64,000 nt of DNA from Candidatus Rokuibacteriota bacterium. Lineage in GTDB: Bacteria > Methylomirabilota > Methylomirabilia > Rokubacteriales > CSP1-6. The stretch lies in NCBI GenBank assembly GCA_003220535.1, contig QHSU01000081.1, positions 1 through 64,000 of the forward strand, read 5' to 3'. The notes under the pieces were generated by a model, which made no database searches, was not told where the DNA came from, and saw nothing but the letters and a program-made list of their open reading frames with translations. Position 1 is the stretch's first letter; the number at the start of each line of letters is the position of its first letter. Of this stretch, positions 36,709-44,797 are shown one piece after another. The translations under genes and the position numbers were made by a program.

Positions 36709-37920
36709 CTATTGGGGTGCTAAGCGACGGAGCCGGGCGACCACCGCCGGGACCACGTCGAGCACGACGTCGATCTCGCCCGCGGTGGTCCACCGGCCGA
36801 GCGTGAAGCAGAGCGAGCCCTCCGCGGCATCCCGGTCGCAACCGATCGCGCGGAGCACGTGCGACGGCTCGCCGGTCATCGCCGTGCAGGTGGCGCCCGA
36901 CGAGGCGGCGATGCCGCGCAAGTCGAGCTCCATCAGGACACTCTCCGCCTTCACGCCCGGCACGGCGATGGACACGTGGTGCGGCAGCCGCGCCGCTCCA
37001 CGGGCGCCCGTCAGCTGCGCCTCCGGGATCCGCGCGAGCAGCCCCGACAGCAGTCGATCGCGCAATTCGCCGAGCCGCGCCACCTCGCCGGCGACCTCGA
37101 TGCGCGCGAGATCGGCCGCGACGCCCATGCCGGCGATCGCCGGCAGATTCTCGGTGCCGGCCCGATAGCCGCCCTCCTGTCCGCCGCCGACGGTGATCGG
37201 GGCGAGCTTGACGGCGGGCCGCACCCAGAGGGCGCCGGCCCCCGGCGGCCCGTACAGGTCGTTGGACGAGAGCGTCAGCAGGTCGATGTGGCAGTCGTCG
37301 ACGAGGAACGGCACGCGCCCGGCGGCGCCGACCGCGTCGACGTGGAACGGCACGCCGCGCCCACGGGTGCGCCGACCGATCTCCCGGATCGGCTGGACGG
37401 TGCCGATCTCGCTGTTGGCCGCCATGATCGAGACGAGCACCGTGTCGTCGCGGATCGCCCGCGCCACCGCGTCCGGGTCGACGCGCCCGTCGCCGTCGAC
37501 ACCCACGTAGGTGACGGTCCATCCCCGCTTCTCGAGGTCGCGGCACGAGTCGATCAACGAAATGTGCTCGATCGCGGAGGTGACGACGTGCCGGCCGGCG
37601 GCGCGTTGGGCCAGGCCCTTGACGGCGAGGTTGTTCGCCTCGGTGGCGCTGGCGGTGAAGATCACCCCCGCCGGCGTCCCCGCGAACAGCCGCGCCACCT
37701 TGGCTCGAGCCCCGTCCAGTGACGCGCGGGCTTCGAGCCCCAGCGAGTGCTGAGCGTTCGGGTTGCCGACCCCGCCTTCCAGAAATGGCCGCATCACCGC
37801 CACGACGCGGGGGTCGACCGGCGAAAAGCCCGCGTAGTCGAGGTAGACGCGGGGGCTCGCCGCGGGGGGCCCGGCGGTCCTACCGAGCCTTTCGGACGAA
37901 GAAGCGGAAAACCGCGCCAT
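36709..37920 (-). CDS. cysteine-desulfurase-like protein lacking the PLP lysine
   Basis: A 403-residue aminotransferase class V protein of the NifS/IscS branch. It shows VYLDYAGFSPVDPRVV, NPNAQHSLGLEAR, FTASATEANNLAVKG, SAIEHISLIDS and ANSEIGTVQPI. FHVDAVGAAGRVPF and TAGTEN-like RAGTENLPAI follow, as does the catalytic-cysteine loop SSGATCTAMTGEPSHVLRAIG. The PLP-lysine motif, normally S(A/S)HKxYGPKG, reads SSNDLYGPPG, so the lysine is aspartate and the histidine is asparagine. Without this lysine no internal aldimine can form, and ordinary desulfurase activity is not expected. It overlaps tusA by 41 bases, which suggests a sulfur-relay role. It might bind PLP or persulfide non-catalytically. 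Confidence 0.85.
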   Translation of the reverse strand: MARFSASSSERLGRTAGPPAASPRVYLDYAGFSPVDPRVVAVMRPFLEGGVGNPNAQHSLGLEARASLDGARAKVARLFAGTPAGVIFTASATEANNLAVKGLAQRAAGRHVVTSAIEHISLIDSCRDLEKRGWTVTYVGVDGDGRVDPDAVARAIRDDTVLVSIMAANSEIGTVQPIREIGRRTRGRGVPFHVDAVGAAGRVPFLVDDCHIDLLTLSSNDLYGPPGAGALWVRPAVKLAPITVGGGQEGGYRAGTENLPAIAGMGVAADLARIEVAGEVARLGELRDRLLSGLLARIPEAQLTGARGAARLPHHVSIAVPGVKAESVLMELDLRGIAASSGATCTAMTGEPSHVLRAIGCDRDAAEGSLCFTLGRWTTAGEIDVVLDVVPAVVARLRRLAPQ

Positions 37921-38116
37921 TCCTTTCCATCTCCAGGAGCTCGTTACCGGTGCGAGCGGACCAGCTCTTCATGTCCGCTTCGGAGCCGGGATCGTCCGAC
38001 GCGACTTCGAGGATCTGACCCGCCACCATGTGACGGAGAGCCTCACGTGTTTTGACAATCGGCATGGGGCAAAAGAGCCCCAGGCAATCGATTTTTTTGT
38101 CTGCCGCGACGGGCAT
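37880..38116 (-). CDS. tusA: TusA-family sulfur carrier protein
   Basis: A 78-residue TusA/SirA-like protein. The core is DKKIDCLGLFCPMPIVKTREALRHMVAGQILEVASDDPGSEADMKSW, with the sulfur-carrying cysteine in the CPxP motif at residue 16 and a second cysteine at residue 11. It ends in the usual FRFFVRKAR strand. It would accept persulfide sulfur from a cysteine desulfurase for tRNA thiolation, molybdopterin or other sulfur uses. It begins the operon and overlaps the desulfurase-like gene. An AAGGA lies 11 bases before the ATG. Confidence 0.93.
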   Translation of the reverse strand: MPVAADKKIDCLGLFCPMPIVKTREALRHMVAGQILEVASDDPGSEADMKSWSARTGNELLEMERNGAVFRFFVRKAR

Positions 38117-38143
38117 ATCGGCTATTTCCTTGAAATTCTGACA

Positions 38144-38172
38144 TTGACCGGGTATGGCGGCAATAGAATAAT
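38144..38172 (+). promoter_or_regulatory. sigma-70-type promoter of the diguanylate cyclase gene (leaderless)
   Basis: TTGACC (38144-38149) and AATAAT (38167-38172) each match the consensus at five of six positions and are 17 bases apart. The predicted start point, six or seven bases after the -10 box, falls on the ATG at 38179. No Shine-Dalgarno lies between. The 62-base divergent gap is clearly AT-richer than its surroundings. Confidence 0.65.
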
Positions 38173-38178
38173 CTTGTC

Positions 38179-39135
38179 ATGTCCATCGCATCGCCGGGCG
38201 ATATCGCGTCCGCTGGACGGCTCCTAAAGCGTAAGGTCCTGTTGGCGCTCACTCTTTCGTCTTTGATCCCGCTCCTGGTGCTCGCCTACGTGGTGTACCG
38301 GTACGTCAGGCCCGAGCTGAACCCGGCGGAGATCGCCAAGTTCTACGGGCTCGAGGCCGTCCTCCTGTTCACGGTCATCGCGATGATCGGAGGCGCCTAC
38401 ATCATCTGGGACCTCGGCCGCGCCTTCGCGCGGATCGCCGAGCTCCTCTCGAAGGAGCCGAAGCTGGCCGAGCTCGGGGGCCGCAGCGACGAGGTCGGCA
38501 CCTTGATGAGGTCCTTCTCGAATATGCTCGGTACCGTCGAGCAGCAGGCGATCGACATCAACACCTTCGCCATGCGGCTCGACGCCGCGTACCGGGAGCT
38601 CGAGGCCACCAACGCGAAGCTCAAGGAAACCTCGTTCAAGGACGAGGTGACCGGACTCTACAATCGACGCTTCTTCTCGCTCCGCCTCGAGGAGGAGATC
38701 TCGCGCTTCAGGCGGTTCAATCACCCGGTCTCCGTCGTGGTACTCGACCTGGACGGCTTCAAGAGCATCAACGACGAGTTCGGCCACGCCGTGGGCGACG
38801 AGACGCTGCGCGACATTGGGCAGATCCTCATGAAGCATTCGCGCGGCATCAACGTGGTCTCGCGCTACGGCGGTGACGAGTACGCCGTCCTGCTGGTCGA
38901 GACGTCCAAGAGCGGCGCTCGGCTCTACGCGGACCGGATACGGCAGGTCGTCGCGACGTTCCCCTACTCGCACGGCAAGCGGGTGACCGCGAGCTTCGGC
39001 GTCGCCAGTCTCCCGGACGACGAAGCCTCGACGTCGGAGGAGCTGTTTCGCGCCGCCGACGGGGCGCTCTACGCCGCGAAGCGGGCGGGCAAGAACCAGG
39101 TCGTGGCGGCAGGACCGGGTCAGAAGGTAGATTGA
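38179..39135 (+). CDS. membrane-anchored diguanylate cyclase (GGDEF)
   Basis: A 318-residue protein. Two membrane helices at residues ~19-40 and ~58-76 flank a short periplasmic loop. A HAMP-like/coiled-coil linker follows (MRSFSNMLGTVEQQAIDINTFAMRLDAAYRELEATNAKL), then a GGDEF domain from ~150 (DEVTGLYNRRFFSLRLEEEI). The active-site motif reads RYGGDEYAVLL, GGDEY rather than GGDEF, which retains the metal-binding and catalytic residues. The RxxD inhibitory site upstream is RGIN, so product inhibition is probably lost. It should make c-di-GMP. It is followed one base later by an HD-GYP regulator. Confidence 0.92.
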   Translation: MSIASPGDIASAGRLLKRKVLLALTLSSLIPLLVLAYVVYRYVRPELNPAEIAKFYGLEAVLLFTVIAMIGGAYIIWDLGRAFARIAELLSKEPKLAELGGRSDEVGTLMRSFSNMLGTVEQQAIDINTFAMRLDAAYRELEATNAKLKETSFKDEVTGLYNRRFFSLRLEEEISRFRRFNHPVSVVVLDLDGFKSINDEFGHAVGDETLRDIGQILMKHSRGINVVSRYGGDEYAVLLVETSKSGARLYADRIRQVVATFPYSHGKRVTASFGVASLPDDEASTSEELFRAADGALYAAKRAGKNQVVAAGPGQKVD

Positions 39136-39136
39136 C

Positions 39137-40204
39137 ATGGGGCAGCAGCGTGAAGTCCTGATCGTCGACGACGATCGTCAGGTTCGCGAGGTCCTGCACC
39201 AGATCTTCCTCGGCGCCGGCTACAAGTGCCTGCTCGCCAACGACGGGCAGGAGGGCGTCGAGGTCTTCCGAGCCTCGCTGCGCGCCTCGCGGCCGCCGCT
39301 GACCGTCACCGACCTCAAGATGCCGGTGATGGGCGGCATCGAGCTCCTCCAGCTGGTGCGCGAGGCGGACCCGGACGCGGCGGTCATCATCCTCACCGGC
39401 GCGGCCGACGTGAAGACGGCGATCGCGAGTCTGAAGCACGGGGCCTACGACTTCATCATGAAGCCGGTGAACGTGGACGAGCTCCTGATCGCCGCCGACC
39501 GCGCCCTCGAGCGGCGCCAGCTGCTGATCGAGCGCCGCCACTATCAGGAGCTCCTCGAGCGCCGGGTCGACGAGGCGACGCGCGGTCTGGCGCAGCTCAA
39601 CCGGGAGCTGCAGGACGCCTACCAGACGACCCTGGAGGCCCTCGGGTCGGCCCTCGACACCCGCGACGTCGGCACCGAATCCCACTCGCGCCGCGTCCAC
39701 GGCTACGCGATGGCGACAGCGCGTGAGTACGGGGTGCCGCAGGAGGACCTGGCCGCCCTCGCCCACGGCGTGCTGCTCCACGACATCGGCAAGATCGGTA
39801 TCCCCGACGCGATCTTGTTGAAGCCCGGCCCCCTCACGCCGGACGAGTGGCAGATCATGCGGCGCCATCCGGAGATCGGCAAGCAGCTGATCGAGAAGAT
39901 TCCCTTCCTGCAGGGCGCCGTGCCGATCGTCTACTCCCACCACGAGAAGTGGGACGGCACCGGCTATCCGCGCGGCCTCAGGGGCGAAGACATCCCGCTC
40001 GGCGCGCGGATCTTCATGGTGGTGGACGCCTTCGACGCGATCACCTTCGACCGCCCGTACTCGAAGGCCCAGCCCTTCGACGTCGCCAAGGCCGAGATCA
40101 AGCGCTGCGCCGGCAAGCACTTCGACCCCGACGTCGTCACGGCCTTCTTCAACGTGCCCGAGGCGCTGCTCGCGGAAATCCGCCGCAAGAGCGTCGAGCC
40201 GTAA
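39137..40204 (+). CDS. response regulator with HD-GYP c-di-GMP phosphodiesterase domain
   Basis: A 355-residue protein. The receiver (residues 1-125) has VLIVDDD, phosphoacceptor LTVTDLKMPVMGG, IILTGA and IMKPVN. A coiled-coil linker (RRHYQELLERRVDEATRGLAQLNREL) leads to an HD-GYP domain from ~165. That domain has ESHSRRVHGYAMA, LLHDIGKIGIPD with the HD pair, HPEIGKQLIEKIPFL, and HHEKWDGTGYPRGL with the GYP motif. All catalytic residues appear intact, so it should degrade c-di-GMP under phosphorylation control. Pairing with the cyclase gives a make-and-break unit. Confidence 0.94.
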   Translation: MGQQREVLIVDDDRQVREVLHQIFLGAGYKCLLANDGQEGVEVFRASLRASRPPLTVTDLKMPVMGGIELLQLVREADPDAAVIILTGAADVKTAIASLKHGAYDFIMKPVNVDELLIAADRALERRQLLIERRHYQELLERRVDEATRGLAQLNRELQDAYQTTLEALGSALDTRDVGTESHSRRVHGYAMATAREYGVPQEDLAALAHGVLLHDIGKIGIPDAILLKPGPLTPDEWQIMRRHPEIGKQLIEKIPFLQGAVPIVYSHHEKWDGTGYPRGLRGEDIPLGARIFMVVDAFDAITFDRPYSKAQPFDVAKAEIKRCAGKHFDPDVVTAFFNVPEALLAEIRRKSVEP

Positions 40205-40216
40205 GCCCTCGGGGCT
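40204..40216. terminator. short palindrome between convergent genes
   Basis: AGCCC (40204-40208) and GGGCT (40212-40216) with a three-base loop cover the 10-base gap between the stops of the HD-GYP gene and the opposing gene. It is symmetric and could serve both strands, but it is very short and has no T-runs. Confidence 0.25.
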
Positions 40217-42263
40217 AGGCCCGATCCTCCATCCCGAGCTCCTCGCAGAGACGCCGGATCCGCGCGCACGCCGCCGACAACTCGTCCTCGGTCAGCCCCA
40301 GGTCGAGGCAGTCCTGCAGGAGCGTGCGGAGCTGCTCGGCGCTCGGCATCGCTTCGTCCCGGTGGCCGGCGTCGATGAGGCGTCGGATCGACAGAGCGCG
40401 CACGGACGCGATGCCCTCGAGCGCGCGGGCGATCGCCGCACGGGTCTCGGCCTGGCGATCGGCGCCGATCGAGTCGAAGCGGAGCGCGTGGAGTAGCGGA
40501 TCGAGCGCCTCCTCGTAGTCGCCAACCTCGAGCCGTCGGCTCCCGAGCTCCGCGTAACCCCACCAGAGGCGCTGGTCCACCTCGTCGCGACGCGTCGGCG
40601 GCAGCGCCTCGGCGGGGATCGTCTCCAGGAGCTCCTCGGCGCGCTGGAGCGCCGCGAGCGCCTCGGACTCACGCGCTTCCTGCATGCAGAGGATTGCCTG
40701 AGCCGTGATCTGTCCGATCTCGCCGCCGAACGTGCCCGAGAGCAGCCCCCGGAATCCCGCGGCGCGCACCGGGGGCAGTGCGGGCTCGTCCAGCGCCTCG
40801 CGCAGGAGCTGCCGCGCCGCGCGGAACTCCTGGCGCTGGTGCAATGCCGTGGCGGCCGCTTCGTACGCCTGCCAGAGCGCCTCGTGGGCCGCTTCGCGCG
40901 CGTCGGTGAGCGCCGGGTCGGCCGGCACCGCGGCCAGTCCGCGATCGGTCCACGTGATCGCCGTGCGGATCGCCGCGAGCCGGTCTCCGGTATCGTGGTT
41001 GCCGGCCCGCGCCAGGCGCCCCTGCGCAGCCTCCAGCGTGAGCGTCGCCAGGTGACGTCGGTAGGTCGCCCGCTCGGCCTCGGACGCGGCGGCGATCGAC
41101 GACTCGAGGGCTGCGTGGGCGCCCTCGTCGTCGCCGAGCGCCTGCTTCGCCAGCCCGACGACCGACCAGAGCGCCGCGACGTCGTGAGAGAGGTTCGAGG
41201 TCGACTCGTCTCCCAGCTTCGACAGGGTCTCTTCTCCGACCGCGACGACTTCGCCGAACCGCTTCTCCTGATACAGAGCAAAGCAGGTCTCGACGAGCGG
41301 GGAATCCCGCCTGGACTTCGTCTCCAGCGGACCGCCCGGAGCTCGGAGGGCCGGCTCTGGAGCAGGCCCGGCGCTCGGGGATGGGGCACCATCGGGCGTC
41401 GCTGCCTCCCGATCCCGATCCTGAGTCTTCGAAGGCCGCAGCACCGCGTGAGGCCGCGCGTGCGGCGATGTCTTGCTCCGGCGACGACGTCGGGGCGGCG
41501 GCGCGGGCGCTTCGGGTGGCGGCGTCGTGACGGGCTCGGCTGGGCTCGCAAGCGTGTCGGGTTCGGTCGGGTTTGGGAGGGCGACGGCCTCGGTCGGCGT
41601 GGGTACGGCGGCTTCGGTCGGCGCGGGTGAGACCGCTTCGAGTGGTGGCGGGAGCACAGCTTCGAGCGGAGGTGAGACGTCTTCGACTGATCGCGGAGCC
41701 GCGACCTCCTCGGTCGCGTGTGGTGGCTCAGGAGCATCGGGTGGCCTCGGGGGCGGAGCCTCGAGCGGTTGTGGAGCGGCCGCGTGTTGGGGCGGCTGGG
41801 GAAGCTCGGCGTCTTCGGGCGGGGGCGGAGCCGCAGCGGTTTCGAGGGGACGCGGCGGCGCGGTCTCGGGTTCTCGTGGCGCAACGTAGTGGGGCGGTCG
41901 CGGAAACGCGGCCTCCCCGGTCGGGCGCTGCGGCGCGGCGATTTCGAGGGCGCGCGGGGCCCCGGTCTCGGGTTGTCGTGGCGCGACGTAGCGGAGTGGT
42001 CGCGGAAACGCGGCCTCTCCGGTCAGCCGTGGGGATGACACCGGGGCGGCCGGGCGCGGAAGCGCGCTGACGTCGATCGGGCGCAGCGGCGCCGACTCGG
42101 TCGAAGAACGGCGAGCGGAATGACGCGGCCTGCTCGGCCAGACCAGCTCGAGCACGCCGAGCACGAGCAGCATGCACGCGCCGGCGACCACGACGAGGAT
42201 CAGCGCTTCTTCGGTCAACACACGCAATCCAGGGGGCCCAACGCCCTCGGCATCGACGACCAT
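40215..42263 (-). CDS. membrane-anchored proline-rich protein with TPR-like C-terminal domain
   Basis: A 682-residue protein that I do not recognise. One membrane helix lies at residues ~19-41 (ALILVVVAGACMLLVLGVLELVW). Residues ~45-330 are low-complexity Pro/Ala/Glu-rich and contain a duplicated unit of about 33 residues starting TGEAAFPRP and running through YVAPRxPET and PRxLE. A basic patch (PPRRRRRSKTSPH) lies near residue 262. Residues ~345-682 are helical TPR/SEL1-like repeats (CFALYQEKRFGEVVAVGEETLSKLG; LWWGYAELGSRRLEVGDYEEALDPLLHAL). It could span the envelope as a scaffold. The start is the ATG at 42263. It has no operon partner. Confidence 0.75.
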   Translation of the reverse strand: MVVDAEGVGPPGLRVLTEEALILVVVAGACMLLVLGVLELVWPSRPRHSARRSSTESAPLRPIDVSALPRPAAPVSSPRLTGEAAFPRPLRYVAPRQPETGAPRALEIAAPQRPTGEAAFPRPPHYVAPREPETAPPRPLETAAAPPPPEDAELPQPPQHAAAPQPLEAPPPRPPDAPEPPHATEEVAAPRSVEDVSPPLEAVLPPPLEAVSPAPTEAAVPTPTEAVALPNPTEPDTLASPAEPVTTPPPEAPAPPPRRRRRSKTSPHARPHAVLRPSKTQDRDREAATPDGAPSPSAGPAPEPALRAPGGPLETKSRRDSPLVETCFALYQEKRFGEVVAVGEETLSKLGDESTSNLSHDVAALWSVVGLAKQALGDDEGAHAALESSIAAASEAERATYRRHLATLTLEAAQGRLARAGNHDTGDRLAAIRTAITWTDRGLAAVPADPALTDAREAAHEALWQAYEAAATALHQRQEFRAARQLLREALDEPALPPVRAAGFRGLLSGTFGGEIGQITAQAILCMQEARESEALAALQRAEELLETIPAEALPPTRRDEVDQRLWWGYAELGSRRLEVGDYEEALDPLLHALRFDSIGADRQAETRAAIARALEGIASVRALSIRRLIDAGHRDEAMPSAEQLRTLLQDCLDLGLTEDELSAACARIRRLCEELGMEDRA

Positions 42264-42400
42264 TGAACCTGGGGAGCACCGGCGGCGCCAAGAGAATTGG
42301 ACGCGCCGCCGACGACCCCGTCCGGAAACTCGACGCCGCCGAGGGCGAGGCTTCGGAGGGCCATGAATTTTAATGCTAGCATGCGATGAGGAGGACGCTC

Positions 42401-43555
42401 ATGCGCCGGGTCGCCGTGATCGGAGTTGGCGTGACGAAATTCGGACTGCACGACCGGACGTCGGCCGAGCTGTTCGCCGAGGCCGCGCGAGAGGCGCTGG
42501 CCGACGCCGCCGTTCCGGCGAGCGCGGTCCAGGCTCTCTATTACGGCAACGTGGTCGGCGGTGAGACCGAGCACCAGCTCCACACGGGGCCCCAGGCCGC
42601 GTCCGTCCTCGGTATCCCGTCCGTGCCCACCACCCGGTTCGAGACCGCGTGCGCAAGTTCGCATGCGGCGTTCCGCCACGCGGTGATGGAGATCGCGGCC
42701 GGCGTCTCCGACGTCGTCCTCGTCGGTGGCGCCGAGCGCGTGCTGAACGTCTCCACGGCCGAGTCGACCGAGTACTTCGCCTACGCGTCCGACGCGGTCT
42801 GGGAGCAGCCGCTCGGCCTCACCTTTCCGGGCGTCTTCGCGCTGATCGCGCGGGCCCACATGGAGAAGCACGGGACGACCGAGGCCCAGATGGCGGCGGT
42901 CGCGGTGAAGAATCATCGGCACGGCGTGCTGAACCCGAAGGCGCAGTTCCAGAAGCCGATCACGGTCGACCAGGTGCTCAAGTCCCCCTACGTTGCCGAC
43001 CCGCTCAAGCTCCTGGACTGCTGCCCGTTCAGCGACGGCGGTGCCGCCGTGGTGGTCGCCTCTGAGGAGGTCGCCCGGCGGCATCGCCGGCCCGTGTGGG
43101 TGCTCGCCTCTGCCGCGGCCTCCGACTCGATGCTGCTCGGCGACAAGCGCGACCTTGCGCGGGTGCCCGCGACGGAACGCGCGGCGGCCGCGGCGTATCG
43201 ACAAGCCGGCCTCGGCCCCGACGACGTGGACGTCGTCGAGCTGCACGACTGCTTCACGATCGCCGAGATCGTCGCCACCGAAGGGCTCGGCCTCTTCGAG
43301 CCGGGCGCCGGCGGCCGCGCCGCCGAGAAGGGGCTCACGAGCCTCGGGGGGAAGATCCCGGTCAATCCGTCGGGCGGTCTGAAGGCGAAGGGCCATCCCA
43401 TCGGCGCGACGGGCGCCGCGCAGATCGCGGAGATCGTCACGCAGCTGCGCGGGGAGGCCGGCCCGCGCCAGGTCGACGGCGCACGGACCGGCCTGACTCA
43501 CACCCTCGGCGGCAACACCGCCACCGTGCTCGTGAGCCTCTTCGGCCGTGACTGA
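42401..43555 (+). CDS. thiolase family protein (SCP2/acetyl-CoA acetyltransferase type)
   Basis: A 384-residue thiolase-fold enzyme. The start is RRVAVIGVGVTKFGLHDR. The catalytic cysteine is in FETACASSHAAFRHAV (about residue 85), the NxxH-type segment is VVELHDCFTIAEIVATEGLGL, and the histidine is in PSGGLKAKGHPIGATGAAQ. The final cysteine of ordinary thiolases is replaced by HTLGGN, as in SCP-x/archaeal acetoacetyl-CoA thiolases. The ATG at 42401 has GAGGAGG upstream and is preferred over the ATG at 42386. The DUF35 gene overlaps its end, the usual partner of this thiolase type. Confidence 0.9.
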   Translation: MRRVAVIGVGVTKFGLHDRTSAELFAEAAREALADAAVPASAVQALYYGNVVGGETEHQLHTGPQAASVLGIPSVPTTRFETACASSHAAFRHAVMEIAAGVSDVVLVGGAERVLNVSTAESTEYFAYASDAVWEQPLGLTFPGVFALIARAHMEKHGTTEAQMAAVAVKNHRHGVLNPKAQFQKPITVDQVLKSPYVADPLKLLDCCPFSDGGAAVVVASEEVARRHRRPVWVLASAAASDSMLLGDKRDLARVPATERAAAAAYRQAGLGPDDVDVVELHDCFTIAEIVATEGLGLFEPGAGGRAAEKGLTSLGGKIPVNPSGGLKAKGHPIGATGAAQIAEIVTQLRGEAGPRQVDGARTGLTHTLGGNTATVLVSLFGRD

Positions 43556-43928
43556 GCCCGCGATCACCCTCCGCACCTTCTTCGAGCGGGCGCACGAGGG
43601 GCAGCTGACGGCCGTCCGCTGTGGCGCGTGCGGCGAGCTCGCGATTCCCCCGAAAGAGCTGTGTCCCGCGTGCCACGCGCACGAGTGGCAGCCGGTACAG
43701 CTGAACGGCGAGGGCACGATCGCGAGCTTCACGGTGATCCGCGTCGCGCCGAGGGCCCACGCGGCCTCCGCGCCGTACGCCCTCGCCGTCGTGAAGCTGA
43801 AGGAGGGCGTGTCGATCCTTGGGCGGGTCATCGACATCCCGCTCGACAAGCTCGCCATCGGCCTGCGAGTCCGTTTCCGTCCGCTCGTCTCGGCCGATCA
43901 GACATCGGTCGGCTTCGGACCCGCGTAG
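43548..43928 (+). CDS. DUF35 Zn-ribbon/OB-fold acyl-CoA-associated protein
   Basis: A 126-residue protein with the DUF35 layout. An N-terminal helix leads to a rubredoxin-like zinc ribbon with CxxC pairs (RCGACGELAIPPKELCPACHAHEW), then an OB-fold (GEGTIASFTVIRVAPRA, VVKLKEGVSILGRVID). Such proteins form a complex with thiolases or HMG-CoA synthase and channel acyl-CoA intermediates. The GTG start overlaps the thiolase stop by eight bases. The 3' end overlaps the opposing amidohydrolase gene by 31 bases. Confidence 0.92.
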   Translation: MTEPAITLRTFFERAHEGQLTAVRCGACGELAIPPKELCPACHAHEWQPVQLNGEGTIASFTVIRVAPRAHAASAPYALAVVKLKEGVSILGRVIDIPLDKLAIGLRVRFRPLVSADQTSVGFGPA

Positions 43929-44797
43929 CTCACGCGGCGGGGGTCACCCAGACCCAGGATGCGCGCGGCGTTGCCGCCGAGGACCTGCTCCTTGGCGCGG
44001 TCGGAGAGCGGCAGCGCCCGGATCGCCTCGATGTTCCCCTTCAGCGTCGGCACGCTCGGCCAGTCGGAGCCGAAGAGCACCTTGTCGCTCACTCGCTCGA
44101 GGTCGGGAAAGTACGTCAGCAGTCGCCGCGGCGGCAGCCCCGCGATCTCCATGTAGACGTTGGGGCGCAGGCGCGCGAGGGTGTACGCGGTCTCGTACCA
44201 GATCGGGCGCCCGCTGTGGGTGATGATCGCGACCAGGTCGGGAAAGTCGACCGCGACGTCGTCGATGTAGACGGGATCGCCGTACTTGAGCCGCGACGCG
44301 GGAAAGACCGAGGTCCCGGTGTGCCACTTCACGGGGATGCCGAGCTCCTGCGCCTTCGCGTAGACCGGATAGAGCTTCGGGTCGTTCGGGTAGAAGTAGC
44401 TGTACGTCGGATAGAGCTTGAGGCCGTGGAAGCCGTGGTCGCGGACGAGCCGCTCGAGCTGGCGCGCCGGGTTCTCGGTGAGGTAGGGGTTGAGGCTCGC
44501 GAACGGGATCAGGCGGGGCTGGCCCGCACAGAGCGCCTCGACCGTCTCGTTGCTGGCGATCGCCGAGGTGATCGGCGCCAGCTCGGCGAGGATCACGCCG
44601 TAGTCGGCGCCGGCGTCGTCGAGCACGCGCAGGTAGCTCTCGGCGCTCCCGTAGCGCTCGAGAAACTGCGCGAACGAGCCGTACGTCTTTGCGAGCTCGC
44701 GGTCCATGAACGCGACGAACGATTCGGGCGCGCGCAGCGGTCGGTCGTAGCAGTGGATGTGGAAGTCGACGACCGCTGCGCGCCGGGAGTCGGGCAT
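43898..44797 (-). CDS. amidohydrolase family 2 (TIM-barrel metal hydrolase/decarboxylase)
   Basis: A 299-residue amidohydrolase_2 (PF04909) protein. Metal-site features are VVDFHIHCYDR near the N-terminus, GLKLYPTYSYFYPND, IPVKWHTGTSVFP and IITHSGRPIWYET. LFGSDWPSVPTLKGNIEAIRAL carries the terminal aspartate, and NAARILGL ends the barrel. Relatives act as aromatic-acid decarboxylases or lactone hydrolases; the substrate is not known here. The ATG at 44797 overlaps the SDR stop (TGATG). The frame is open for 69 more codons, but those codons lie inside the SDR gene. Confidence 0.88.
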   Translation of the reverse strand: MPDSRRAAVVDFHIHCYDRPLRAPESFVAFMDRELAKTYGSFAQFLERYGSAESYLRVLDDAGADYGVILAELAPITSAIASNETVEALCAGQPRLIPFASLNPYLTENPARQLERLVRDHGFHGLKLYPTYSYFYPNDPKLYPVYAKAQELGIPVKWHTGTSVFPASRLKYGDPVYIDDVAVDFPDLVAIITHSGRPIWYETAYTLARLRPNVYMEIAGLPPRRLLTYFPDLERVSDKVLFGSDWPSVPTLKGNIEAIRALPLSDRAKEQVLGGNAARILGLGDPRRVSYAGPKPTDV

